Made by a program: the position numbers and the translations under genes. DNA of 64,000 bases, taken from CAVSPO01 sp963730005. Lineage in GTDB: Bacteria; Actinomycetota; Actinomycetes; Propionibacteriales; Propionibacteriaceae. Positions 29,592 to 37,255 of this stretch are shown here, in pieces (position 1 is the first letter of the stretch; every line of letters begins with the position of its first letter). The DNA lies in assembly GCA_963730005.1 (NCBI GenBank), contig CAVSPO010000017.1:33910-97909 (forward strand). The letters are read 5' to 3'. The notes below the pieces were generated by a model that saw only the letters and a program-made list of their open reading frames with translations, was not told the origin of the DNA and did not search any database.

Positions 29592-29657
29592 GTCTCTGTC
29601 ACCTCGTCGGTGAGCCACGTACCAGGTGTCATTCGCAGCTGGTGATCAACCTGGAAT

Positions 29658-30173
29658 TCAGTCAGGACACGCGTGGACGCCATCCGGGTTCTTCACGGAG
29701 TGACCGTCGCGTCGAGCAACGTCGACACCACTGACATCGATGCACATCGTGATGAACCACTGCGTTGGCGCTCGATCCAGCCGTGGAGCCGACAAACGTG
29801 GGCACCTGCTCACCTGATCTGTCGCCAGCCCTCGATCGCGGTACTGCATGAGGTTGTGCTGCATCTGCGCCAAAGCCTGACCCGTCGCGACCGTGTTCAG
29901 CTCGTTGCAGGTCGGATTCCGGGTCGATACCGAGTTTGTCCACCACACGCAAGATACGCAGACCACGCCGTCGACCGCAGCCTGCTCGCTGGCCGTCGAC
30001 GGCGTCGGCATGGGCGACGGCGTCGGCGTGGGCGTCACCGACACGCTCGGGGTCGGCGCGCTCGGTGTAGGGGTCGAGTCCACCTCAGTCGACGCAGAAC
30101 AACCGACTAGCGCCATGGACAGGGCCAGCCCTACTGACGTGACCCACGCGCATCTTCCCTTGTTGAGCGCCAT
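29658..30173 (-). CDS. secreted lipoprotein with threonine/proline spacer
   Basis: 171 residues from ATG 30173 (MALNKGRCAWVTSVGLALSM), preceded by GAGGAGGCAC. Lipobox ALVGC at about residue 24, then a Thr/Pro/Ser spacer (TPTPSAPTPSVSVTPTPTPS) that would span the wall, then a globular end with six cysteines (VVCVSCVWWTN, NPTCNEL, VSRCPRL, MCIDVSG, VHACPD). No known domain. Probably a surface component of the same element. Confidence 0.7.
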   Translation of the reverse strand: MALNKGRCAWVTSVGLALSMALVGCSASTEVDSTPTPSAPTPSVSVTPTPTPSPMPTPSTASEQAAVDGVVCVSCVWWTNSVSTRNPTCNELNTVATGQALAQMQHNLMQYRDRGLATDQVSRCPRLSAPRLDRAPTQWFITMCIDVSGVDVARRDGHSVKNPDGVHACPD

Positions 30174-30199
30174 GCTGTGCCTCCTCGGCTTCCGTTGTT

Positions 30200-31401
30200 T
30201 GCACGCTCCCGCAACACAACAAACCGCCCACGGCACGCACCTGCTCAGCTGATCGCAGCAAATTCAGCAAGAAATCCAGCACTTGTGCCAGGACCTGAGG
30301 GGTGGGTCGCGAACGTGCCCAGTATCCGCACTCAACACGCTCTGCACGATGACCGTCCAAGTTCTGGATGCAGTGAAACGCTGGGTAGCGGTGATCCACT
30401 GACAGAGGCGTCACAAACTGCGGCACCCCGGAGATGAAGGCGAGTGCCTGCTTGCCGACACCTCCTTGGTGGATGACCACATGGCAGTGCGGGAAGAGCC
30501 TGTCGAACCGCTCGAAATCGATCGGTAGGACCCGGTCGGTCGGCCACCGGGACTCCAGAACGCCGGCGGCGCGGCGGACCACTGCCCGACGCCCCGAGGC
30601 CAAGATGCCGTCAACGACACGTTCGGTGACGGGCCAGGATTCCTCGCTGTGACCGAACCGAGACTTGAATAACACGGGTGGGTCCCCGGCGTCCAGGAAG
30701 GAGGACACCCGATCCGACAAGGGGGCGCTGGATTCCAGGAACAGGTAGCCGGCCCCCGGGGATGGTCAGCGAACGCCGGTGCCAGATAGCCGCTCACCGG
30801 AATGAATGTCGGCTCCGTCATGAACTGCGCCATCTGACGTGCGATCGGCAGCGGACGCTGACCCAATCGTTCGCTCACCTTCTGGATGCCGGCCCCCAGG
30901 GCGCGCACCATGTCCAACGACACCCGCGACCCTTGGAGCAGGTTGAAGAGTCGACACCGCAAGTCTGGCGCGCCCATGTGGCTGTCCCCGTGGCTGGTCG
31001 GCTGACCCGGAGTGTGTTTGCATTCAGGCCATCCGCACGGGGTTTGCTTGCGGCGGAACTCCAAGGCGAACGGCTGCACCATCGGAGCCACAACAGCGGC
31101 ATCATGGATGGTGAACGACTCAAACAGAGGCTCGAACGCCGCCTCCGCTATCAGCCGTGACCACGTGGAAATGACCTCCATCTGGGCGTGGTGATCCCCG
31201 CCCTCCCATGCCTTCATCAGTACATGGCCCAGCACCTCCGCGGTCTCCCAGTGGTACGGGCAAAGGGTTAAGCCCGAAGCAGTAGACCACGCCGGCAATG
31301 AAGGAGACACACATCAAGGTCACGGCGTGACCAGCCTGCTGCAGTGCCACACCGAGTGGAATCAGCGGCAGAGTGTCTCCGTAGCCGCCGACCGTCGCCA
31401 T
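30200..31401 (-). pseudogene. UGT/MGT-type glycosyltransferase, frameshifted
   Basis: Starts MATVGGYGDTLPLIPLGVAL at 31401 (N-terminal GT-B pattern). It shifts near 31260 (GLNPLPVPLGD) into AEVLGHVLMKAWEGG and on to MTEPTFIPVSGYLAPAFADH, then shifts near 30740 into the C-terminal half with the nucleotide-sugar motif HVVIHQGGVGKQALAFISGV and PQFVTPLSVDHRYPAFHCIQ. The HQGG...P...D pattern is that of UDP-glycosyltransferases of secondary metabolism and drug inactivation. The 3' end runs into the lipoprotein gene. With two or more breaks it is either decayed or badly assembled. Substrate cannot be inferred. Confidence 0.6.
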
Positions 31402-31653
31402 GAAGATATTCCAACTGCGCCCAACCGAATCCTCTAGCGTCGGCGGCCACCTCACGACGCATCGCTGAATGCTCGTCTGGGAACCGCAGCCGCAAGCAAT
31501 GGCCATCCCCGCTGAACCGCGTAGCGCATCGCCCGCCAGTACGGCTCTCTGTGCCGCCAAAATCAGGGTGGGCACGTCGGGTACCAGGCGAAAGGCTGGC
31601 CTCGCGCACCCTGCGGCGAAGGAGGGCGTTTGGGCCACCTGCAAGTTGGTAGC

Positions 31654-32043
31654 TCAGTTCTGGGACATTCGTGAGCCGAGTTCGGGGATGCGGACGCTGA
31701 GGGCCGCCCACACCAGGTCGTGACTGACCCTGTCGTAGTGGTGGGCAACCAGGTTCCGCATGCGGTTGATCCCTCGCCAGTCCACGTCGGGATGCGTGTC
31801 CTTGAATGCTTGAGGCAGTTTCTCGGCGACGGTGGCGACCTTGATCAGGATCCGTTCGCCGGCATTGCGCAACAGAGCCCCGTCCATCGAATCCGCGAGG
31901 TAGGCCTCCCGACCCTTGCTGGTCAGGTACTCGGCTTCTCGCACGAACTCCGCCAAATCCGCTAGGCGCCGCTCGACCCGTCCGTCCCGATCGCCCCCGG
32001 CCTCACCGGTGCGGGCCGTGGATCCCTTCGCCGGGTCCGTCAC
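31654..32043 (-). CDS. HepT-like HEPN toxin
   Basis: 129 residues. The HEPN RNase motif R-N-x3-H is present as RNLVAHHY at residues 96-103, after a predicted three-helix bundle; the leading segment VERRLADLAEFVREAEYLTS is typical of HepT (DUF86). It overlaps the nucleotidyltransferase gene upstream by four bases. HepT is an RNA-cleaving toxin neutralised by its MNT partner, which AMPylates the tyrosine after the HEPN motif (here HHY). Intact frame. Confidence 0.85.
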   Translation of the reverse strand: MTDPAKGSTARTGEAGGDRDGRVERRLADLAEFVREAEYLTSKGREAYLADSMDGALLRNAGERILIKVATVAEKLPQAFKDTHPDVDWRGINRMRNLVAHHYDRVSHDLVWAALSVRIPELGSRMSQN

Positions 32044-32501
32044 AGCGGCACCGCCTCGGCGCGAGCTCGGTCAAGGACGCGTCCCGAACTACCTGAGGAC
32101 ACCACGTCGACCGGAACGGTGAGGATGCTGGCCAACTCCTCCTCCAGGGTCAGCAACGTCACGATGTCCGCATCGGGCGGGAAGGTGACCAGCAAGTCGA
32201 GGTCCGAACCAGGGTCATCCTCGCCACGCGCCACCGAGCCGAACACCCGGGGGTCCTTGGCCCCGATCCTCGCGAGGGCAGCCAACACCTCGTCACGCCT
32301 GGCGCGCAGGAGCGCCGAGGGCCGCACCTGAAGTGCGTACTCCAAGGCGCTCCTTGCGGCGTCGGACGGCGCCCTCGTGCCTCGCTCGATCGCCGCGATC
32401 AAGGGTTGCTTGACTCCGGACAACTCGGCCAGTTGACGCTGGGTCAACCCGGCCGCTGTCCGCCGCAGCTTCAGCCGCTCCGAAAACGAATGCTCCTCCA
32501 C
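32040..32501 (-). CDS. XRE-HTH fused MNT nucleotidyltransferase antitoxin
   Basis: 153 residues. Residues about 8-60 form an XRE helix-turn-helix (LTQRQLAELSGVKQPLIAAI, ERGTRAPSDAARSALEYALQ). Residues about 85-150 form a minimal nucleotidyltransferase with FGSVARGEDDPGSDLDLLV, giving GS at 88-89 and the DxD acids at 100 and 102. The fused HTH lets the antitoxin repress its own operon; a matching inverted repeat lies just upstream. GTG start at 32501. Confidence 0.85.
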   Translation of the reverse strand: MEEHSFSERLKLRRTAAGLTQRQLAELSGVKQPLIAAIERGTRAPSDAARSALEYALQVRPSALLRARRDEVLAALARIGAKDPRVFGSVARGEDDPGSDLDLLVTFPPDADIVTLLTLEEELASILTVPVDVVSSGSSGRVLDRARAEAVPL

Positions 32502-32513
32502 ACACCCATGATA

Positions 32514-32531
32514 TCGCGCGTGTTATCGCGA
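32514..32531. promoter_or_regulatory. operator-like inverted repeat ahead of the HEPN-MNT operon
   Basis: TCGCGCGTGTTATCGCGA has TCGCG/CGCGA arms and sits 13 bases before the GTG start of the HTH-MNT gene. Position and symmetry fit an autorepressor site. Confidence 0.5.
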
Positions 32532-32644
32532 GAGAAGGGGGGTCCCACCCCTCACCACGCCAGGCAGCGCCCGCTCTGACGGCGGCATGAGCGGCAGTTC
32601 CTCTTGTGGATCTCCATCTCGGAGCTGTTTCGGATGCTGAGGCT

Positions 32645-32840
32645 ATGACCGAGCCACCACCAAGCCTAGCAAGTGCCGTAGGCCGCCCGGCTGCACGCGC
32701 CTTTGACTCTGCCGGCTATCGAACGCTTGAAGACCTGCGCGGGGTCAGTGAGCGGCAACTCCTTGCCCCTTGCCCTGCATGGAGTAGGACCACGAGCAAT
32801 CAAGGTCCTGCGTGAGCACGGTGCGGAACTCGTTCCGTAG
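32645..32840 (+). CDS. small helix-hairpin-helix protein, one frameshift
   Basis: Reads MTEPPPSLASAVGRPAARAF from ATG 32645, then AGYRTLEDLRGVSERQLLA; a one-base correction near 32768 gives LHGVGPRAIKVLREHGAELV and a stop at 32838. The final segment is a canonical HhH DNA-binding hairpin (LHGVGPRAI), and the whole 64-residue protein matches a common actinobacterial small DNA-binding family. Stand-alone gene. Confidence 0.65.
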
Positions 32841-32994
32841 CTCGGAGCGACACCATACCCGGGCATGACAGACGGCTGGACAGCTTGCGAGGTTGGAGAC
32901 CGCTTACTGGAGCCCCGAAGGACACAGGAGTCTCCGTCCCAAATGAGTAACCGGCTTCCGTTCCGTCGCCGAAAGGGGCGGTGCTTGGACCTCT

Positions 32995-33129
32995 CTACTC
33001 GTCCAGCTCCTCTTGAGCGGACGAGGTCAACTCCATCATCTTCTCCGCATAGGTCGCGCCGTCGATTTCTTCGTCCGCGTACTGGCGCATGAGCTCGTCG
33101 ATAGCGGCTTTCAGTTCCTCGCGATCCAT
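32995..33129 (-). CDS. 44-residue acidic helical protein
   Basis: ATG 33129 follows a strong ribosome site, GGAGGAGCAAAC. The product begins MDREELKAAIDELMRQYADE, has a central MMELT, and ends EELDE. It is acidic, fully helical by composition, and shaped like the small antitoxins or phage regulators of actinobacteria. No partner toxin is adjacent. The strong start signal supports it as real despite its size. Confidence 0.5.
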   Translation of the reverse strand: MDREELKAAIDELMRQYADEEIDGATYAEKMMELTSSAQEELDE

Positions 33130-33420
33130 GTTTGCTCCTCCTCGTGGCGCAAAGGCGACGGACGCTTACCCAGCAGCTACCGCCCGGAAGCCCGGCAGCT
33201 TCTTGCGGGTCAGCGTAGTGAACATGGGAGAGCCAGTCCGATAACCCATCCAACTTCAAGCCGAAACCAGCGACAGCCTCCCTGTCGGGCAAGCCAAGGA
33301 GTCCACACGCGCTATCGCAGGCCGGTCTACGTCCGTGCCGACCACTCTGACCCCCAGCAACAGACACCGCACGCCCGGCCTCCGGTAGGTGGAGATCCGT
33401 TGCGACGTGGGGAGGAAACG

Positions 33421-33648
33421 GTGGGTTCTAGAACGCGAAACTGCTCTCGCTGCGGTCAACCTGGTCATGACATCCGCACGTGTCCCGTGCCCCCGGGGCA
33501 CCCCGTGCTATTGGCCATGGACTTCAGCTCAGGCAGTGCCATGTGGCGGCCCACTTGCGGAGAGTGCAGCTGGTCAGGTGAATGGCACAGTGACCGGAGC
33601 GCCGCTCGAGGAAAGGCCATGAGCCACCACGACTCCACGCGCGGTTAA
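33421..33648 (+). CDS. small CCHC zinc-knuckle protein
   Basis: 75 residues from GTG 33421, preceded by GGGGAGG. Residues 8-21 are CSRCGQPGHDIRTC, an exact C-x2-C-x4-H-x4-C zinc knuckle as in retroviral nucleocapsids and eukaryotic RNA-binding proteins. A second potential zinc site follows (CGECSWSGEWH with later histidines). No other domain. Single-stranded nucleic acid binding is the usual role of this fold. Uncommon in bacteria as a free-standing protein. Confidence 0.6.
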   Translation: MGSRTRNCSRCGQPGHDIRTCPVPPGHPVLLAMDFSSGSAMWRPTCGECSWSGEWHSDRSAARGKAMSHHDSTRG

Positions 33649-33822
33649 GAGAACGTCACCAGCCGATTTAGTGCACCCTGAAATGCGCACGTCTCGCTCG
33701 CGTTCGCCGGATGCCGCCGCACGCTGAGTCGGCGACCCGAACTCGCCGGTCTTTCCTACTTGCCTGCAGTGTGTCGCGGGGATCATGCAATCCACGCCCG
33801 GCACCTAGGGGTCGCGCCGGTT

Positions 33823-33963
33823 TCACCTGAAGTCGTAATCCGGGTCCATTCCGCTCGAAAGCCAGATGTCTTCAGCTTCGGAGGCGCTGAGCATGTCGCC
33901 ATCGTCGTGGTCGTCGCCAATCGTGCAGCGGCAAAGGTTCCTGAGAATGGACGTCCTGGCCAT
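33823..33963 (-). CDS. short acidic protein, possibly the end of a longer broken gene
   Basis: 46 residues ending SASEAEDIWLSSGMDPDYDFR, a C-terminus I recognise as a type found in small conserved actinobacterial proteins. The N-terminal part is doubtful and a frameshift may hide the true start. No function can be given. Confidence 0.35.
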   Translation of the reverse strand: MARTSILRNLCRCTIGDDHDDGDMLSASEAEDIWLSSGMDPDYDFR

Positions 33964-34366
33964 TGACCAGTTCAGTCCAAGAGTGAATGTGCTTGGGTCC
34001 TGTCGGCCTGGCTGGAGCATGACACGGCGACAGGTCACGGCGAAGCATCAACGCTAAGAACGCCCCCCGACGCTCCTCTCGCGAGGCTGGCAGCGCGAGG
34101 TGCAACGCGCTGCCCCATCGGCATGATCGACCGCGGGTCGCGGCAGAGTCGTGCGTTCGCCTGGTACCCGATGTCATAGCCCCAACGGTGATCGGCGCTT
34201 CGTTCTTGAGTGAGTGGAGGCGTGGGCCGGGAGCTCGACGACGCCCGGCACTACGAGGAGTCCACACCTCACGGCTCGGAGGCGAGTTCTGCTTGGCAGT
34301 CGCTCGATCGGCGTAGCGTTGAAGCGAGGGCCCGCGTGGGTCCCCGATGACCTAGGGAGGTTCGAG
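33964..34366. other. gap with no convincing gene
   Basis: About 400 bases before the cupin gene. Open frames here lack ribosome sites and domain content. GGGAGG at its end is the cupin ribosome site. Confidence 0.35.
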
Positions 34367-34774
34367 ATGTCCAAGACTTCCATGTCAGCCGCTTCACAGC
34401 ACTGGAGCATTCCGGAGATGACGGAGTCCTCTCGCGACGAGCTAGGTGACTACAGCGTTGAGATCGAACGCTGGTTCACCGACATGGACTTCGCATTCGC
34501 CTACAAGGGGCTGCCCAACGACATGTGTCAGGCGCACCACATGGGCTACGTCGTCAGCGGGAAGCTCAGCGTCCGGATGGCCGACGGCAGCATCCAGGAG
34601 TTTGAAGCGGGAGACGCGTACGTCCTCGAACCGGCGCACCTGCCGATGACCTCCGCGGGTTCGGAGTTCATCTCGTTCACTCCGACTGAGGAAGCGAAGG
34701 CGATGATGCCGGTTGTGCAGGCGAACATGATGAAGTACGCCGCAGAGCACGGCATCCGGGTGGGCGGCGTCTGA
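34367..34774 (+). CDS. small cupin-domain protein
   Basis: 135 residues from ATG 34367, seven bases after GGGAGG. Cupin motif 1 is represented by QAHHMGYVVSGKLSVRMADG and motif 2 by FEAGDAYVLEPAHLPM. A single-domain jelly-roll, possibly metal-binding through the HH pair and glutamates. Neighbours do not reveal a substrate. Frame intact. Confidence 0.75.
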   Translation: MSKTSMSAASQHWSIPEMTESSRDELGDYSVEIERWFTDMDFAFAYKGLPNDMCQAHHMGYVVSGKLSVRMADGSIQEFEAGDAYVLEPAHLPMTSAGSEFISFTPTEEAKAMMPVVQANMMKYAAEHGIRVGGV

Positions 34775-34892
34775 CTCCACAAGTGCGTGGCGCGTCGCGG
34801 CGCTGCCACCCCGCTCCCTTATCCACGCTCACGCGGCAGTCAGCGGGTTCGATGTCCCCTCGGTCCCCGGCGAGCAGGTACCGTGGTGTGCC

Positions 34893-35297
34893 ATGGCAGG
34901 GTCGATTGTCGGGGACCGGAAGGTCCCGACATTGCTTTCGAGCGCGTTCGCCGGGCTCGTGGTAACCGATGTCGTGGGCGGTCTCGTCGACGTCGCCGCC
35001 GGTCGTTCCACGTTGAGAACAGCTTGGAGTTCCCGAGCGACTTTGTGCGCCCCGTGGCCCATGGTTGCCTTTCAGGCGGTGTTGACCGTGGTCGCGATCC
35101 GATCCGAGGGGTCGCCCCGTCGCGTGGCGGCTGTTCTGCTGGCTCTGGGCTGCGGCGTGTCGATCGCGTCTGGCTTCTTCGACGGTCAGTTGCGACGTCG
35201 AGATCTATCCTCTGCCGAGGTTCGGTTCCAGGTCTTCCTCCTGAGCATGACCGGCCTGCTCGGCGTGCTCGCGGCGGCCGTCGCCCTGCGTGGCTAG
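34893..35297 (+). CDS. four-helix membrane protein
   Basis: 134 residues with hydrophobic segments near 12-34, 50-68, 78-98 and 112-132, and short charged loops. ATG 34893. No family recognised. The clean helix pattern supports a real membrane protein. It may form a unit with the cupin gene 118 bases upstream. Confidence 0.55.
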   Translation: MAGSIVGDRKVPTLLSSAFAGLVVTDVVGGLVDVAAGRSTLRTAWSSRATLCAPWPMVAFQAVLTVVAIRSEGSPRRVAAVLLALGCGVSIASGFFDGQLRRRDLSSAEVRFQVFLLSMTGLLGVLAAAVALRG

Positions 35298-35386
35298 ACC
35301 AAGCTGCGCACCCCACGACCCGCCCCGCCGACTACCCCCAGCCGCCCCGCGTGCGGCAGAACAGGGCGTTCGAGTGTTGCCCGTCG

Positions 35387-35842
35387 TCACGGCTGTCTAG
35401 GCGCGCGACGCGACTTGGCTCTTGGATGCGAAAGGGCGTTGGTGAGGAACTGGGCGACGGTCAGGACCAGCAGTAGGACGCCGGCAGCCACGGAGTAGTA
35501 CCGCCACGTCATGACCACGAACCCATAACTGGACGAGATGTACAAGGCCACATAGGGGACCAGCAGCCGCCAATCCATCGACTCCCGGAACGGCACCTTC
35601 AACACCCAGTCGTACAAGGCCTCGATCCACAAGAACGCCAAGAAGATGGCCAAGAAGACGGCGTACTGGACGAGGCTGCCCTCTTGCTGGGCCAGCACGA
35701 GCCCATACACGGTCGGAATCGCCAGTCCGAGATACAGCCACCCGTACCGCTGGACCAGGTCAAGGCGTCTCTTCCGCAACACGAACACGAGGATCAGGCA
35801 GACGTTGTCGGCTAGTCCCAACGCGAAGAAGAACGGCGCCAT
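35387..35842 (-). CDS. polytopic membrane protein
   Basis: 151 residues from ATG 35842 (MAPFFFALGLADNVCLILVF), about five helices (for example YGWLYLGLAIPTVYGLVLAQ, YAVFLAIFLAFLWIEALYDW). No family recognised with certainty. Convergent with the gene at 34893. Frame intact. Confidence 0.65.
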   Translation of the reverse strand: MAPFFFALGLADNVCLILVFVLRKRRLDLVQRYGWLYLGLAIPTVYGLVLAQQEGSLVQYAVFLAIFLAFLWIEALYDWVLKVPFRESMDWRLLVPYVALYISSSYGFVVMTWRYYSVAAGVLLLVLTVAQFLTNALSHPRAKSRRAPRQP

Positions 35843-36017
35843 CACGCAGGCCACCCCCTCGTCACCATCATGCGCCACTTGCGCCTCGACGGCGCAGACG
35901 ATCGCGGAAGAGAACAGTCACTGCCCAAGCACCGATGCGCCGGGAGCGGCATGTGCGAGCGTTCGCGCTCGGATGAGGTCAAGCCTCGACGTGAACCGAT
36001 TCGTCGGACGCGGGCAC

Positions 36018-36488
36018 CTACGGGGTGGTGGGTTCCCCCGTGTCCTCATCCGCCGCGGCGTGACCATCAGACCAATTCGCAGCACCCGGCTTGACCGCTT
36101 CATAGGTAGCGCGAAGGAACTCCTGAACCTCAGAAACCTCAAGGTCGCTCACTTGGAGGCGGACCGCCACAGGGTTCGCTCCAGCGTTGTAGTTGTTCGT
36201 CCAGCTCAGGTCCAGGTTGCGCCCGCTCAGCAACTCCCTGAAGTGCAGGAACGCCGGAGACTCGTCCTTCTTCGAGTGATCCGGGTCAGGAAGATAGACG
36301 AACGCGCCGTCCTGCCTGGGCCATAACGGCGCCCAGACCCGTCTCCCGACGCGGATGCCGATATAGGACTTCGGTGAGTAGTCGACCTTGATCGGCCCGA
36401 GATTCTCGGCGGCCCACCTAGCGAACGCCTCGCGGAACAACCAAACCTCGGCATAATCGGCGTTAACCCGGATTCGGGTTAACGCCGA
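36018..36488 (-). pseudogene. C-terminal fragment of an unknown protein, cut by an IS3 remnant
   Basis: Reads VNADYAEVWLFREAFARWAA onward for about 155 residues, with a mixed alpha/beta pattern (IGIRVGRRVWAPLWPRQDGA, FLHFRELLSGRNLDLSWTNN). Its 5' part is missing because the frame enters the palindrome and IS3 sequence at about 36457-36488. Product not recognised; the fragment could be the end of a restriction- or nuclease-like protein, but nothing in it proves that. Confidence 0.5.
36457..36488. repeat. perfect 32-base palindrome with 4-base loop at an IS junction
   Basis: TCGGCGTTAACCCG (36457-36470) and its exact reverse complement (36475-36488) flank GATT. The right arm belongs to the IS3 transposase coding sequence (Ala-Asp-Arg codons). 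The left arm is an inverted copy fused to the interrupted gene. Fold-back joining during rearrangement would produce this. Confidence 0.85.
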
Positions 36489-36796
36489 CCGTGGCACCCA
36501 ATACACCTCCGATCAGCTGCACCGGGCCTGCGACGAACTCGGTGTGGACCCGTCGATGGGCCGCGCCGGGGTCTGTTTCGGACAGTGCGATGTCTGAGTC
36601 GTTCTGGGCCACCCTCAAGACCGAGTTCAACCACCGGCACACCTGGCCGACCGTGTCCAGGCCCGAACCGGCATCGCGAAATGGATCGAAGTCGTCTACA
36701 ACCGGCGCCAGCTCCACTCATCAATCGGCTACCTGGCCCCGGTCAACTACGAACACAACCTATTTGAAGCCTCAACCAAGGACAAGGCCGCGTAAG
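36486..36796 (+). mobile_element. IS3-family transposase (orfB) C-terminal remnant
   Basis: Translates, with two frame corrections, to ADRGTQYTSDQLHRACDELG, DSAMSESFWATLKTEFNHRH, then IAKWIEVVYNRRQLHSSIGY and the end FEASTKDKAA. These are the last catalytic Asp region and the final Glu helix of IS3 DDE transposases. The N-terminal two thirds and one IS end are gone, so it is inactive. Confidence 0.85.
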
Positions 36797-36850
36797 CGGG
36801 ACGTGTCCATGATTTGCGGGTAAGCCCATCATCGGCTGTATCCTCTTGTG

Positions 36851-37255
36851 ATGGCGGATTTGGACAGACCGGTGCATCTCTATGTGAAGACCCACAACGT
36901 GACTGGGCTGAAGTACTTCGGCCGCACCGCCGAGAACCCTGAAACCTATCCTGGGTCGGGCGCGTTCTGGAGAAGGCACCTCGCGGAGTACGGTGACAAC
37001 GTCACCACTGAGGTGGTGGGAACCTACACTGACGGGGCGTCGCTTCGCGCCGCCTGCGAGTCGTTTTCCACAGAGAATGACGTCGTGAATAGCGTTGAGT
37101 GGGCGAATCTCATTCCGGAATTCGGGATGCCTGGTGAGGGTTGGCAGCCGGGTCACGACTACAGCGAGGCGGTCGCGGCTTTGAACGAGGCCACGATTCG
37201 ACGGATCACGGCGGGTGCTCATAACGTGCCAGCGGGAGACCGCCGTTTCGGATGA
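36851..37255 (+). CDS. GIY-YIG-type nuclease-like protein, first gene of an E2-E1/JAB operon
   Basis: 134 residues from ATG 36851 (GTG 36848 also in frame). The N-terminal motif pair is HLYVKTHNVTGLKYFGRT at residues 9-26, the GIY and YIG strands of phage Seg-type nucleases, followed by the GSGAFWRRHL arginine/histidine segment and FSTENDVVNSVEWANL. The family is known from phage homing endonucleases. Here it overlaps the E2-E1 gene by four bases, so it is co-translated with a ubiquitin-like conjugation enzyme. It may be a target, effector or nuclease component of that system. Confidence 0.75.
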   Translation: MADLDRPVHLYVKTHNVTGLKYFGRTAENPETYPGSGAFWRRHLAEYGDNVTTEVVGTYTDGASLRAACESFSTENDVVNSVEWANLIPEFGMPGEGWQPGHDYSEAVAALNEATIRRITAGAHNVPAGDRRFG

